This document shows positions 1 through 8,813 of a DNA stretch of 64,000 nucleotides, piece after piece. Made by a program: the position numbers and the translations under genes. The notes beneath the pieces were generated by a model that was given only the letters and a program-made list of their open reading frames with translations, ran no database searches and was not told where the DNA came from. Origin of the DNA: Microbacterium sp. Clip185 (GTDB lineage: Bacteria > Actinomycetota > Actinomycetes > Actinomycetales > Microbacteriaceae); contig NZ_CP117996.1 in the NCBI RefSeq assembly GCF_028743715.1, forward strand, positions 1,488,001-1,552,000, in the 5' to 3' direction. Position 1 is the first letter of the stretch; every line of letters begins with the position of its first letter.

Positions 1-666
1 CTCGACCTCGACCGGCTTCTCGGTGGACGGAGCCTCGGGAGCGGCCTCGGCGGCCGGAGCGGCGCCGTCGCCGATGCGCGCGAGCGGGCTGCCGACGGCG
101 ACCGTCTCATCCTCCTGGACGAGGATGGCCTGCAGGGTGCCGGCGAACGGTGCGGGGATCTCCGTGTCGACCTTGTCGGTCGAGATCTCGAGCAGCGGCT
201 CGTCCACGGCGACCTCGTCGCCGACGGCCTTCAGCCAGCGCGTGACGGTGCCTTCGGTGACGCTCTCGCCGAGTTCCGGGAGAACGACGTCACGACCGCC
301 GGACGCGGAGGGCGCGGGTGCGGGAGCTGCCTCGGCCGCAGCCTCGGGCTCGGCGGCAGGAGCAGCCTCGGCGGCGGGCTCGGGAGCCGCGGCCGCCTCG
401 GGCTCTGCTGCGGGAGCGGATGCTCCCGAGCCGTCCCCGATCTTCGCGAGGACAGCGCCCACCTCGACGGTGTCGTCCTCCTGGAAGAAGATCTCTTCGA
501 TGACGCCGCTGACCGGCGAGGGGATCTCGGTGTCGACCTTGTCGGTGGAGATCTCGAGCAGACCCTCGTCCGCCTCCACCGTGTCACCCACATTCTTGAG
601 CCAGCGGGTGACCGTTCCCTCGGTGACGCTCTCGCCGAGAGCGGGGAGGACAACGGAAGTGCTCAT
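1..666 (-). CDS. sucB: Dihydrolipoamide acyltransferase E2, N-terminal part (runs off the window)
   Basis: E2 core of a 2-oxo acid dehydrogenase complex, carrying acyl groups on lipoyl-lysine arms in the cytoplasm. The 222 visible codons hold two lipoyl domains (about residues 2-78 and 125-200), each with the signature [12 protein letters not shown] and lipoylated lysines at K43 and K165, joined by a long Ala/Pro/Glu linker. The catalytic and E3-binding domains lie beyond the window edge. The ATG at 666 has an AAGGAG ribosome site eight bases upstream. It lies just downstream of lpdA (E3) in the same orientation, 55 bases apart. In actinobacteria this E2 (SucB/DlaT) may serve pyruvate as well as 2-oxoglutarate dehydrogenase, and the visible part cannot decide which. 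Confidence 0.93.
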   Translation of the reverse strand, partial: MSTSVVLPALGESVTEGTVTRWLKNVGDTVEADEGLLEISTDKVDTEIPSPVSGVIEEIFFQEDDTVEVGAVLAKIGDGSGASAPAAEPEAAAAPEPAAEAAPAAEPEAAAEAAPAPAPSASGGRDVVLPELGESVTEGTVTRWLKAVGDEVAVDEPLLEISTDKVDTEIPAPFAGTLQAILVQEDETVAVGSPLARIGDGAAPAAEAAPEAPSTEKPVEVE

Positions 667-721
667 GGGATTTGCTCCTTCGAACTGCGATATCAGTGTC
701 TAGCTTAGTGAAGCCGAAGCC

Positions 722-2092
722 TCATAGCGTGTGCAGGGGCTTGCCTGCCAGGGCCAGGAACGCTTCGGACAGCGCCTCGCTCTGCGTGGGGTGCGCGTGG
801 ATGAAGGGAACCACATCCTCGGGGTGCGCATCCCAGCCGATCACCAGTTGCGCTTCGGTGATCAGCTCGCCCACTCGCGGGCCCGCGAGATGGACGCCCA
901 CCACCGGGCCGTCGACGCGTCGGATCACCCGTGCGACGCCGCCGCCGCCCAGGATCTCACTGCGTGCGTTGCCCGCGAGGTTGTAGTCGACGACACGGAT
1001 GCCGTCGGCGCCGTATCGATCCTCGGCCACTGCGCGGGTGATGCCCACCGATGCAAGCTCCGGTGAGCTGTACACCACGCGGGGGACCAGCTCGTCCGAG
1101 ACGATCGTCGGCTCCAGGCCCGCGATGCGCTCGGCTACGGCGATGCCGTGCTGGAAGCCGCGGTGGGCGAGTTGCGGTCCCGCCACGATGTCGCCGACGG
1201 CCCAGATGCCCGGCACAGCGGTGCGCAGCCGCTCGTCGACGACGACGAAGCCTCGGTCGAGGACGACCCCGGCCTCCTCGAGTCCGATGCCGTCGGCCGC
1301 GGGCTCGCGGCCCACGGCCACCAGAAGGTAGTCGCCGGTGATCACGGTGCCGTCGGCCAACTCCACCCGAACCTGCTCCGAATCCTGCGTGACTGCGGCG
1401 AAGGGGGAGCCGAGCCGCGTCTGGATGCCACGGCGGCGGAAGGCGCGGGCGAGCTGCTGACGCAGGATCTCGTCCTCGGCCGGTACGAGGGTGTCGGCAG
1501 CCTCTACGACCGTGACCTCGGCACCGAGGGAGCGCCACAGGCTGGCGAACTCGACACCGATGACTCCTCCGCCCAGCACGATCGCCCGCGACGGAACCTG
1601 GTCGAGCTCGAGCGCTGTCTCGCTGGAGAGGATGCGGCCGCCGAGCTCGATCCCGAGAGTGCGCGTGCGCGCTCCCGTGGCGACGACGATGTCGGTCGCT
1701 CGAATCGTCTCGCCGTCCACCTCGACCACGCCGGGGGAGACGATGCGGCCCCGGCCGGGGATGATCTCCACGCCGCGTGCAGCCAGCAGGCCTTGCAGCC
1801 CCTTGTACTTCTTCGCGACCAGATCTACGCGGAACGCGTGCATCGCGGGAACGTCGATCTCCTCGAGCGTCGCTTTCACGCCCAAAGACGGTCCTTCACG
1901 GACCGCATCCGCCGTCTCGCCGACGTGCAGAAGCGCCTTCGTAGGGACACAGCCTCGGTGCAGGCACGTACCGCCGACCTTGTCGGCCTCGATGACGATG
2001 ACCTTCTTACCCAGCTCCGCTGCGCGCAGGGCCGCCGCGTAGCCCCCGCTGCCGCCGCCGATGATGGCGACGTCAGTGCTGCGGGCGGTCAC
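722..2092 (-). CDS. lpdA: Dihydrolipoyl dehydrogenase (E3)
   Basis: FAD enzyme that reoxidises dihydrolipoamide of the E2 arms and passes electrons to NAD. It is 456 residues, the usual length. Visible are the N-terminal FAD motif GGGSGGY (12-18), the redox disulfide in GGTCLHRGCVPT (C43 and C48), the NAD-binding segment VLGGGVIGVEFAS, the second FAD motif WAVGDIV and the C-terminal catalytic pair in HAHPTQSE (H434, E439). I chose the GTG start at 2092 because it overlaps the pepA stop (GTGA) and puts the FAD fold right at the N-terminus; the open frame continues upstream without similarity. It sits between pepA and the E2 gene, so the three genes probably form one transcription unit. Confidence 0.95.
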   Translation of the reverse strand: MTARSTDVAIIGGGSGGYAAALRAAELGKKVIVIEADKVGGTCLHRGCVPTKALLHVGETADAVREGPSLGVKATLEEIDVPAMHAFRVDLVAKKYKGLQGLLAARGVEIIPGRGRIVSPGVVEVDGETIRATDIVVATGARTRTLGIELGGRILSSETALELDQVPSRAIVLGGGVIGVEFASLWRSLGAEVTVVEAADTLVPAEDEILRQQLARAFRRRGIQTRLGSPFAAVTQDSEQVRVELADGTVITGDYLLVAVGREPAADGIGLEEAGVVLDRGFVVVDERLRTAVPGIWAVGDIVAGPQLAHRGFQHGIAVAERIAGLEPTIVSDELVPRVVYSSPELASVGITRAVAEDRYGADGIRVVDYNLAGNARSEILGGGGVARVIRRVDGPVVGVHLAGPRVGELITEAQLVIGWDAHPEDVVPFIHAHPTQSEALSEAFLALAGKPLHTL

Positions 2093-3558
2093 CGGGAGGT
2101 TCCGGTGACGAGGTCGATAAGGCTGCGGACCGTGGCGGCCGTGGGTCCCTTGTCGGTGAAGCCGTAGCCTGCGCCCTTGTTCATCCCGACGCCGGCGATA
2201 TCGAGGTGCACCCAGGGGATGCGCGGCGAATCGGGTCCGTCGGTGCGGCCGACGAAACGCTGCAGGAAGAGGCCGGCGAACAGCGAGCCCGCGGCGGGGT
2301 CGCCGATCTTGGCATTGACCATGTCGGCGATCGGGGAATCCAGCTCCTCCTCCATGTGCGCCGGCAGCGGCAGGCGCCAGGACAGCTCGGAGACCCGGTC
2401 GGCCGACTCCAGGTACTCGGCAACGGCGTCGTCCGAGCCCATGACACCCGTGAGGCGGTTGCCGAGCGCGACGGTGATGGCGCCGGTGAGGGTCGCGACG
2501 TCGACGATGAGGTCGGGGTTCTCGCGACTGGCTGCGACGAGGCCGTCGCCCAGAACGAGGCGACCCTCCGCATCCGTGTTCAGCACTTCGACCGTCGTTC
2601 CGTCGGCCATGCGAAGGACGTCGCCCGGGCGGGTCGCGCGGCCGGACGGCATGTTGTCGGCGATGCAGAGCCACGCCGTGACGCGGGCGTCCGCGGCGAG
2701 CTGCGCTGCCGCGCGAACGACGGCGAGGACCGTCGCGGCACCGCACATGTCGTACTTCATTCCGACCATGGATGCGGCGGGCTTGAGCGAGAGGCCGCCC
2801 GTGTCGAAGGTGATGCCCTTGCCGACGAGCGCGATGTGCCGCTTCGCATCGCCGGGGGAGTAGTCGAGGCGGACGAGGCGGGGCGGCCGGTCGGAGCCCT
2901 GGCCGACACCGAGGATTCCTCCGAAGCCCTCGTCGCGAAGTCGCACCTCGTCATAGACCTCGACCGTGATCGGGAGCTCGGCGACGAGTTCGGCGGCCCG
3001 GTCCGCCAGATCAGCCGGACCCAGCCACTCGGCAGGCGTGGACACAAGGTCTTTCACCACGGCGGCGGCGGACGCGTTCGCACGTGCGGCGGCAAGGTCG
3101 GCCTCGGAACCGTCGGCGTGGACGGTCACCGACTCCGCGCGCGTCTTGCCCGCGGAGCTCTTGTAGCCGGCGAAGCGGTAACCGCCGAGGCCCGCACCCT
3201 CTGCGAGCTCGCGTGCGCCGCCGACGACCGACGGCGCGGCGAGCGAGAGTGACGCGAAGCCGACGAGCGTGCGGACACCCGCACCCGCGGCGAAGCGCAG
3301 CGCCCCGCCATCGGGCGAGGCCCCGGTACCGACGACAGCGGTGGGAACGGCGGGAAGCTCTTCCACTCCGGTGAAGACCACACGCTGCACGGCCCCGGCC
3401 GCGCCGGTGAAGCCGACCGCGTCGAGCGTGTCGCGCACCGTCGCCCCGAGCCCGTCCTCGTAGAACGGGTCGTCGAGAGGGGGCAGCGCGAGCAGCAGCG
3501 CGTCCGCGGTGCTGTCGGTGAGAGGGGCCGAGGTGAAGTGCAGATCCGGGAACGGCAT
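2089..3558 (-). CDS. pepA: Leucyl aminopeptidase (M17 family)
   Basis: Cytosolic di-metal aminopeptidase that removes N-terminal residues from peptides. The 489-residue protein has the M17 metal-site lysine region GKGITFDTGGLSLKP and the family signature NTDAEGRL (residues 327-334), whose Asp and Glu bind metals. The C-terminal catalytic domain is complete and the N-terminal domain divergent, as is normal. No Shine-Dalgarno precedes the ATG; instead TAGGAT lies six bases upstream, suggesting a leaderless transcript. The stop overlaps the lpdA start by four bases, so translation is probably coupled. It diverges from the PAC2 gene. Confidence 0.95.
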   Translation of the reverse strand: MPFPDLHFTSAPLTDSTADALLLALPPLDDPFYEDGLGATVRDTLDAVGFTGAAGAVQRVVFTGVEELPAVPTAVVGTGASPDGGALRFAAGAGVRTLVGFASLSLAAPSVVGGARELAEGAGLGGYRFAGYKSSAGKTRAESVTVHADGSEADLAAARANASAAAVVKDLVSTPAEWLGPADLADRAAELVAELPITVEVYDEVRLRDEGFGGILGVGQGSDRPPRLVRLDYSPGDAKRHIALVGKGITFDTGGLSLKPAASMVGMKYDMCGAATVLAVVRAAAQLAADARVTAWLCIADNMPSGRATRPGDVLRMADGTTVEVLNTDAEGRLVLGDGLVAASRENPDLIVDVATLTGAITVALGNRLTGVMGSDDAVAEYLESADRVSELSWRLPLPAHMEEELDSPIADMVNAKIGDPAAGSLFAGLFLQRFVGRTDGPDSPRIPWVHLDIAGVGMNKGAGYGFTDKGPTAATVRSLIDLVTGTSR

Positions 3559-3564
3559 GAGTCC

Positions 3565-3570
3565 ATCCTA
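3565..3570 (-). promoter_or_regulatory. Leaderless -10 element of pepA
   Basis: TAGGAT on the minus strand, six bases before the pepA ATG, with no ribosome-binding site between. The spacing would put the transcription start at or next to the start codon. Confidence 0.55.
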
Positions 3571-3627
3571 AGGACGCTGACGGGAGTAGAGACGGCCCGC
3601 GGCGCCCGTTGGGTCTTCGGGGCCTCG

Positions 3628-3633
3628 TACCAT
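3628..3633 (+). promoter_or_regulatory. Leaderless -10 element of the PAC2 gene
   Basis: TACCAT ends six bases before the ATG at 3640. The GGAGGA between it and the ATG is only one base from the start codon, too close to act as a normal ribosome site. Confidence 0.5.
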
Positions 3634-3639
3634 GGAGGA

Positions 3640-4569
3640 ATGTCCTGGACCCCGCCGCTGTACGTGAGCGTCGATGACGCGCCCGCGGTGCCCACCGGGT
3701 TGCCGCTCGTGATCCTGCTCACGGGTTTCACGGATGCGGGCTCCGCCGTGTCGCAGTCCATCGGCTACCTGCGCGAAGAGGCGAGCCCCACCGTCCTGCT
3801 GCGCTTCGAGAACGACGTTCTCCTCGACTACCGGGCGCGCAGGCCCCAGATCACGTTCGACGCAGACCACCTCACCGACTACCGTCCGGCGCGTCTGGAG
3901 CTCTCGCTTGCCCACGACGCCCTCTCGCGCCCCTTCCTGCTGCTCGCCGGCTACGAGCCGGACTTCGCGTGGGAGGCGTTCGTCAACGCCGTCCTGGGCG
4001 CGGCCACGGCGTTCGCCGTCTCCTCGGTGACGTGGGTCCACGCGATCGGGATGCCCGTGCCGCACACACGTCCCCTGGGTACGACGGTCTCCGGCAACCG
4101 TGCCGCGCTGACCGAGGCGCACTCGGTCTGGAAGCCGCACACGACCGTCCCCGCCACGGTGGGCCATCTGCTCGAATACCGATTCGTCGCATCCGGTCAC
4201 TCCGTCGCTGGTTTCGTCCTGCTCGTTCCGCATTACCTGAGCGACACCGAGTACCCGGCTTCAGCCATCACCGCGCTCGACAGCATCACGGCCGCGACCG
4301 GGCTCGTGTTCGCTGTCGATGACCTGCGGGAGCAGAACGAGGACTTCCTTTCCAAGGTGGGGGAGCAGGTGAGTGCGAGCGACGAGCTCACCGCGATGCT
4401 CACCGGCCTCGAGGAGCGGTACGACGCTTACATGGCGGGCGCGACGCTCGCGACCCCTCTTCTGCACGAGGCCGATCTGCCTAGCGCGGACGAGATCGCG
4501 GCGGAACTGGAACGCTTCCTCGCCAACGGTTCGCACGACGACGATCAGCGAGGACCGAGTTTCGGCTGA
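3640..4569 (+). CDS. PAC2 family protein
   Basis: 309-residue protein of the PAC2 (proteasome assembly chaperone 2-like) family that is widespread in actinobacteria. Family features seen are the N-terminal PLVILLTGFTDAG segment, the RFENDVLLDYRARRP stretch, a central GHSVAGFVLLVPHYL strand and a helical, acidic C-terminus. The molecular role in bacteria is not settled; in actinobacteria these proteins often lie near proteasome or sigma-factor genes, and here sigA follows after 199 bases. The ATG at 3640 was chosen over an upstream in-frame start because the family similarity begins there. Confidence 0.85.
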   Translation: MSWTPPLYVSVDDAPAVPTGLPLVILLTGFTDAGSAVSQSIGYLREEASPTVLLRFENDVLLDYRARRPQITFDADHLTDYRPARLELSLAHDALSRPFLLLAGYEPDFAWEAFVNAVLGAATAFAVSSVTWVHAIGMPVPHTRPLGTTVSGNRAALTEAHSVWKPHTTVPATVGHLLEYRFVASGHSVAGFVLLVPHYLSDTEYPASAITALDSITAATGLVFAVDDLREQNEDFLSKVGEQVSASDELTAMLTGLEERYDAYMAGATLATPLLHEADLPSADEIAAELERFLANGSHDDDQRGPSFG

Positions 4570-4768
4570 GCCCGGACATCGGGGAATGCGGGGGGATCCG
4601 GGGGTGTTGTCAAGAGCAGTGGACCGCGCGTGCATAGCCGCGGTCGGGGGTATGAGACAATAGAGCACCGGCCCGTTGTCGATCAAGGAGTTTCCCGCTC
4701 CGGACTTGACAAGGGTCTTACTCGTGTTCGAGAACGACCGACGTGATCGCGTCGGTGAAAGGTGAACC

Positions 4769-6109
4769 GTGACTCCTGGCACGAAGACCGAATCCCGCTC
4801 GCGGAAGACCGCGACGCCGGGTGACGAGGAGGTCGTCGACGCGGCGACCGAGACCGCGGCGCCGGCCAAGAAGGCGCCCGCGAAGAAGGCTCCGGCCAAG
4901 AAGGCGCCCGCGAAGAAGGCTCCGGCTAAGAAGGCAGCCGACGAGGACGAGGAAGAGTTCGAGGACGACGTCGACGTGGACGTCGAGGTCGACGACAGCG
5001 ACGACGCCGAAGAGGGCGACGAGCAGCAGGCTGCGGGCGGCAAGAAGACCGCCAAGGCCTCAGACGACGACGCGGACGACGAGGACGGCGAGAACACCAA
5101 GCCGGCCTTCAGCGAGCCGCTTCCCACGGGTGCGATCGTCATCTCCTCGAGCGACGAGGACGACGTCCCCGTCTACTCCACGCAGATCACGGGTGCCACC
5201 GCCGACCCTGTGAAGGACTACCTGAAGCAGATCGGCAAGGTTCCGCTGCTGAATGCGGCCGAAGAGGTCGAACTCGCCATGCGGATCGAGGCGGGCCTGT
5301 TCGCCGAGGAGAAGCTGTCGAAGATGTCGGCGGCCGAGAAATCGACGCAGCTCGGACTCGACCTCCAGTGGGTCGCCCGCGACGGACAGCGTGCCAAGAG
5401 CCACCTGCTGGGCGCGAACCTGCGACTGGTCGTCTCGCTCGCCAAGCGCTACACCGGGCGCGGCATGCAGTTCCTGGACCTCATCCAGGAGGGCAACCTC
5501 GGCCTCATCCGTGCGGTGGAGAAGTTCGACTACACCAAGGGCTTCAAGTTCTCGACCTACGCGACGTGGTGGATCCGTCAGGCCATCACCCGCGCCATGG
5601 CCGACCAGGCACGCACCATCCGTATCCCGGTGCACATGGTGGAGGTCATCAACAAGCTGGCTCGCGTGCAGCGTCAGATGCTCCAGGACCTGGGTCGTGA
5701 GCCCACGCCCGAAGAGCTGAGCCGCGAACTCGACATGACCCCCGAGAAGGTCATCGAGGTGCAGAAGTACGGCCGCGAGCCCATCTCGCTGCACACACCG
5801 CTGGGTGAAGACGGTGACAGCGAGTTCGGTGACCTCATCGAGGACACCGAGGCCGTGGTCCCCGCCGACGCGGTGGGCTTCACGATGCTGCAGCGTCAGC
5901 TCGAGTCTCTGCTCGACTCGCTGAGCGAGCGCGAGGCGGGCGTGATCCGCATGCGTTTCGGTCTCGGCGATGGCCAGCCCAAGACTCTCGACCAGATCGG
6001 CGACACGTTCGGTGTGACCCGCGAGCGGATCCGCCAGATCGAATCGAAGACCATGGCGAAGCTGCGGCACCCCAGCCGTTCGCAGTCGCTGCGCGACTAC
6101 CTGGAGTGA
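4769..6109 (+). CDS. sigA: Primary RNA polymerase sigma factor (SigA/HrdB/RpoD type)
   Basis: Housekeeping sigma-70 factor that directs core RNA polymerase to promoters. The 446-residue protein has region 1.2 ([12 protein letters not shown]), region 2 with [19 protein letters not shown] and [10 protein letters not shown] for -10 recognition and melting, region 3, and region 4 with the helix-turn-helix [12 protein letters not shown] (about 416) for the -35. The first 130 residues are typical of actinobacterial HrdB: tandem KKAPA repeats (about residues 32-54) followed by a strongly acidic stretch. The GTG start has AAAGGTGA upstream. The 199-base leader holds an A/T-rich stretch at 4651-4663 that may contain a promoter, but I could not define one. 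Confidence 0.96.
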   Translation: MTPGTKTESRSRKTATPGDEEVVDAATETAAPAKKAPAKKAPAKKAPAKKAPAKKAADEDEEEFEDDVDVDVEVDDSDDAEEGDEQQAAGGKKTAKASDDDADDEDGENTKPAFSEPLPTGAIVISSSDEDDVPVYSTQITGATADPVKDYLKQIGKVPLLNAAEEVELAMRIEAGLFAEEKLSKMSAAEKSTQLGLDLQWVARDGQRAKSHLLGANLRLVVSLAKRYTGRGMQFLDLIQEGNLGLIRAVEKFDYTKGFKFSTYATWWIRQAITRAMADQARTIRIPVHMVEVINKLARVQRQMLQDLGREPTPEELSRELDMTPEKVIEVQKYGREPISLHTPLGEDGDSEFGDLIEDTEAVVPADAVGFTMLQRQLESLLDSLSEREAGVIRMRFGLGDGQPKTLDQIGDTFGVTRERIRQIESKTMAKLRHPSRSQSLRDYLE

Positions 6110-6116
6110 TCGCGGC

Positions 6117-7412
6117 GTGAGCGGCAGCATCCGTTATGTCCCCGCGGTGCTCGCAGGCAAGGCCGCCCGCTTCGCCACGCGTCTGCGCGGCGGCGGGTCG
6201 GCCTTCCCGGGCTACCTCGCCAACCGGCTCGCGCCGACACTGCTGAGCAGTCTGGCGGCGCAGTTCCCTTACGGCGTGGTCTTCGTCCTCGGCTCCAACG
6301 GCAAGACGACCACAACGCACATGGTCAGCGAGGTGCTGCGCGCCCACGGACTGCGTGTGTTCACCAACCCCACCGGCGCCAACCTGCCGCAGGGCGTGAC
6401 CAGTGCACTCCTGGCTGAAGCCACTCCCACCGGTAAGGTCCGGGCGGATGTGGCGGTGCTCGAGGTGGACGAGGGGTACGCGGCGGAGCTCGCCGACATC
6501 CTGTCGCCCCGCGTCATCGTCGCCCTCAACGTGCAGGTCGATCAGCTCTACCGCTTCTACGAGACCGAGCGCGTCGCGGACATGATGCTCGACGCCGCGA
6601 CCCGCGCCTCCGTACGCGTCGTGGTCAACCGCGACGACCCGTATCTCAGCAAGATCGACGCGTCGACGCTGCGGTCTCCGGTGTCGTTCTTCGGTGCGTC
6701 GAGCGAGGTCGTCGCGGCATCCGCGCACGGCTTGAACAACGCTGCCGACACGCGCAGCGGCACAGTCGGCGCCCTCGAGCATCCCGCCGAGAGCGAGGTC
6801 ACCGCGGTGGCCGGGCGCAACGTCGAGATCACGCTCGACGGGCGGCCCATCGCCGTGACGCTGCCCGCTCGAGGACTGCATTACGCGGTCGATGCGGCCG
6901 CCGCGATCAGCACCGCGCGCCATGTGCTCGGCGATGCCTTCCGCGCTGACGCGGCCGCTGCGGGCTTCTCGAAGATGACGCCGGCCTACGGGCGAGGAGA
7001 GCTCGTGCCGCTGCGCCGCGACCGTTCGGGTGAACAGGTCGAGTTCGTGATGTTCAAGAACGGCCCCAGCCTGCAGCTCAACGTCGACGCGCTGGACGGT
7101 GCGCCGGAGCGCATCCTCATGGCCATCGACGAAGGCACGCCCGATGTGTCCTGGCTCTACGACGTCGATCTCAGCGCGTTCGATCACGTCGATGTCGTCA
7201 CGGGGGAGAAGGCGCACCAGATCGCGACGCGCCTCGCCTACGCGGGCATCCCGATCGGTGTGGTGGAACCCGATATGGAGAAGGCGGTCGAGCTCATGCG
7301 GGCATTCGCTCCGACCTCGGCCGGCCGCCAGATCTGGTTCGTGAACTACGAGCTCATGATGATCGGACGCCGCATCCTCGGCTACGGCGACCAGGAGGTG
7401 GCTCGACGATGA
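6117..7412 (+). CDS. MurT-like Mur ligase family protein lacking the zinc ribbon
   Basis: 431-residue homologue of MurT, the ligase subunit that activates the D-Glu alpha-carboxyl of lipid II with ATP. It has the Mur-ligase P-loop GSNGKTTTTH (from residue 59), the central-domain segments EVDEGY and NRDDPY, and the C-terminal DUF1727 region with DVSWLYD (D343 region), matching the catalytic Asp segment of MurT. Canonical MurT has a four-cysteine zinc ribbon inside the central domain; this protein has no cysteine at all, and NVEITLDGRPIAVTLP stands in its place. It starts seven bases after sigA and overlaps the GatD-like gene by four bases. Family assignment is firm; amidation of lipid II with ammonia is doubtful because of the partner's lost active site. 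Confidence 0.88.
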   Translation: MSGSIRYVPAVLAGKAARFATRLRGGGSAFPGYLANRLAPTLLSSLAAQFPYGVVFVLGSNGKTTTTHMVSEVLRAHGLRVFTNPTGANLPQGVTSALLAEATPTGKVRADVAVLEVDEGYAAELADILSPRVIVALNVQVDQLYRFYETERVADMMLDAATRASVRVVVNRDDPYLSKIDASTLRSPVSFFGASSEVVAASAHGLNNAADTRSGTVGALEHPAESEVTAVAGRNVEITLDGRPIAVTLPARGLHYAVDAAAAISTARHVLGDAFRADAAAAGFSKMTPAYGRGELVPLRRDRSGEQVEFVMFKNGPSLQLNVDALDGAPERILMAIDEGTPDVSWLYDVDLSAFDHVDVVTGEKAHQIATRLAYAGIPIGVVEPDMEKAVELMRAFAPTSAGRQIWFVNYELMMIGRRILGYGDQEVARR

Positions 7413-8155
7413 CGACGCTGCGAATCGTTCAGCTCTACCCTGACCTGCTGGGTGTCACCGGCGACCGAGGCAACGTGGAGGTGCTCGCGGCGCGCGCATC
7501 ACTCGCGGGTCACGAAAGCGAGGTGACTCCGGTCGGCCTCGGCGAAGACGCGCCCTCGGAAGCGGACATCGTCGTGATCGGCAACGGTCCGCTGTCGGCG
7601 CTGCGCGTCGTGCGGGAAGACCTCGCCTCCCGGCGCGAATGGCTCGCAGCGCTCGTGGGTGCCGGCGCGGTCGTGCTCGCCGTAGGCGGGGGATCGGAGC
7701 TGCTCTCGGAGGGCATCGACCTCGTCGACGGCAGTCACCTCGACGGACTGGCGCTCATCCCGGCTCGTGTGGGCCGCACCAAACAGCGCCGTGTGGGTTA
7801 CGTCGTCGCCGACACCGTGGACGGGAAGCTCATCGGGTTCGAAGACCACGCGTCGCTGTGGCGCCTGGGCGATCCGAGCATCGCCTACGGCACTGTGATC
7901 GCCGGTAACGGCGGGATCGATGGCGGGTTCGAGACGGTGCGTATGGGTACGGTGTATGCCACGAACGTGCAGGGGCCCGTGCTGCCGCTCAATCCCGACC
8001 TGGCCGACGCGATGCTCTCTCAGGCCTTCACGCGTCTCGGCTCGACCTACTCTGCCGGTCCTGCGCACGCGGAGATCGACGCTCACGCTCGCGCCGCGCG
8101 TGCTGAGATCGAGCGCCTCGCTGTCGACAAGCGTTTCACCGCCATCCAGCTCTGA
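7409..8155 (+). CDS. GatD-like class I amidotransferase homologue without catalytic Cys and His
   Basis: 248-residue homologue of GatD, the glutaminase partner of MurT (CobQ-type class I amidotransferase fold). Family landmarks are GDRGNVEVL, VVIGNGPLSA, GFEDHASL and the NVQGPVLPLNPDLAD block near residue 188. In Staphylococcus aureus GatD the nucleophile is C94 (context TICGGYQ) and the partner His is H189 (context YLHGP). Here the aligned residues are G93 (LAVGGGSE) and Q188 (TNVQGP). I read the codons directly: GGC at 7685-7687 and CAG at 7970-7972. A working glutaminase is therefore very unlikely. It overlaps the MurT-like gene (ATGA), so a complex is still likely; its role may be structural or amino-acid binding. 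Confidence 0.85.
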   Translation: MTTLRIVQLYPDLLGVTGDRGNVEVLAARASLAGHESEVTPVGLGEDAPSEADIVVIGNGPLSALRVVREDLASRREWLAALVGAGAVVLAVGGGSELLSEGIDLVDGSHLDGLALIPARVGRTKQRRVGYVVADTVDGKLIGFEDHASLWRLGDPSIAYGTVIAGNGGIDGGFETVRMGTVYATNVQGPVLPLNPDLADAMLSQAFTRLGSTYSAGPAHAEIDAHARAARAEIERLAVDKRFTAIQL

Positions 8156-8159
8156 GCGT

Positions 8160-8813
8160 ATGAGCGACGACGGCGCCCCCGTGGCACGCATCCGCACGTC
8201 GGCCGTCGTGGCCAACGTCCGATCGGCAGGTGTCAGTGCGCCGGTCATCGATCTCCGCCGCGACGCATACGGGCACGGGCTCGTGCATGTTGCCGACGCG
8301 CTGCGCGCCGGCACGGATGCCGTCCTGCTCGTCGACCACACCGCCGAACTGGCTGATCGCGACCGTACGGTGACGGTCGGAGCCCCGACCCTGTCGCCCG
8401 ACGTCGTGTTCGGGTGGGAGCTGACTCTTCCGGCCATGACACTGGTGGGCACCGTCCTGTCCACGAAAGCTCTGCGCGCGGGCGAGGGCGTCTCGTACGG
8501 GTACATCCACCGTGCGTCGGAGGACACGCGCGTGGCGCTCGTCACGGGCGGCTATGCGCAGGGTGTGGTACGAGAGCTCGGCAATCGAGCACACGTCCTC
8601 ATCGGCGGTGTCTCCCATCCGATTGTCGGCCGTGTGGCGATGGATGTGTGCGTCGTCGACATCGGCGACACTCCCGTCGCTCGTGGCGACCGCGCGGTGT
8701 TCTTCGGCGATGACGCGCCGCGTGTGGCCGACTGGGCGCGCGCGACCGGATGGCGGGCGGACGAGATCGCGACGGCCGTGGGGCTGCGGGCCCGTCGGGT
8801 GGTGACCTCGTGA
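8160..8813 (+). CDS. Alanine racemase-type protein: C-terminal domain with residual N-terminus, PLP lysine replaced
   Basis: 217-residue protein related to alanine racemase (Alr). A short N-terminus keeps the PLP-site context but reads LRRDAYGHG, with R33 where Alr has the Schiff-base lysine. About 50 residues follow instead of the long TIM barrel, and then an intact Alr C-terminal beta domain: GEGVSYGYIHRA (Y113 equals the catalytic Tyr265 of Geobacillus Alr), VTGGYAQGVVREL, GRVAMDVCVVD. Alone it cannot hold PLP covalently. It starts four bases after the GatD-like stop and overlaps the next gene by four bases. In Alr dimers the active site joins the barrel of one chain with the C-terminal domain of the other, so this looks like one half of a heteromer. 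Confidence 0.85.
   Translation: MSDDGAPVARIRTSAVVANVRSAGVSAPVIDLRRDAYGHGLVHVADALRAGTDAVLLVDHTAELADRDRTVTVGAPTLSPDVVFGWELTLPAMTLVGTVLSTKALRAGEGVSYGYIHRASEDTRVALVTGGYAQGVVRELGNRAHVLIGGVSHPIVGRVAMDVCVVDIGDTPVARGDRAVFFGDDAPRVADWARATGWRADEIATAVGLRARRVVTS

Noticed and set aside
4725..4735. GTTCGAGAAC in the sigA leader as an SOS box
   Set aside because: A LexA box needs GAAC-N4-GTTC; this is the opposite order, so it is not a LexA site.
4862..4935. Short tandem repeat in sigA as a mobile or variable element
   Set aside because: The repeats encode KKAPA units, a normal feature of actinobacterial primary sigma factors.
7409..8155. GatD-like gene as a pseudogene
   Set aside because: The frame is full length with conserved motifs around the lost residues and tight operon spacing, so it is more likely a changed function.
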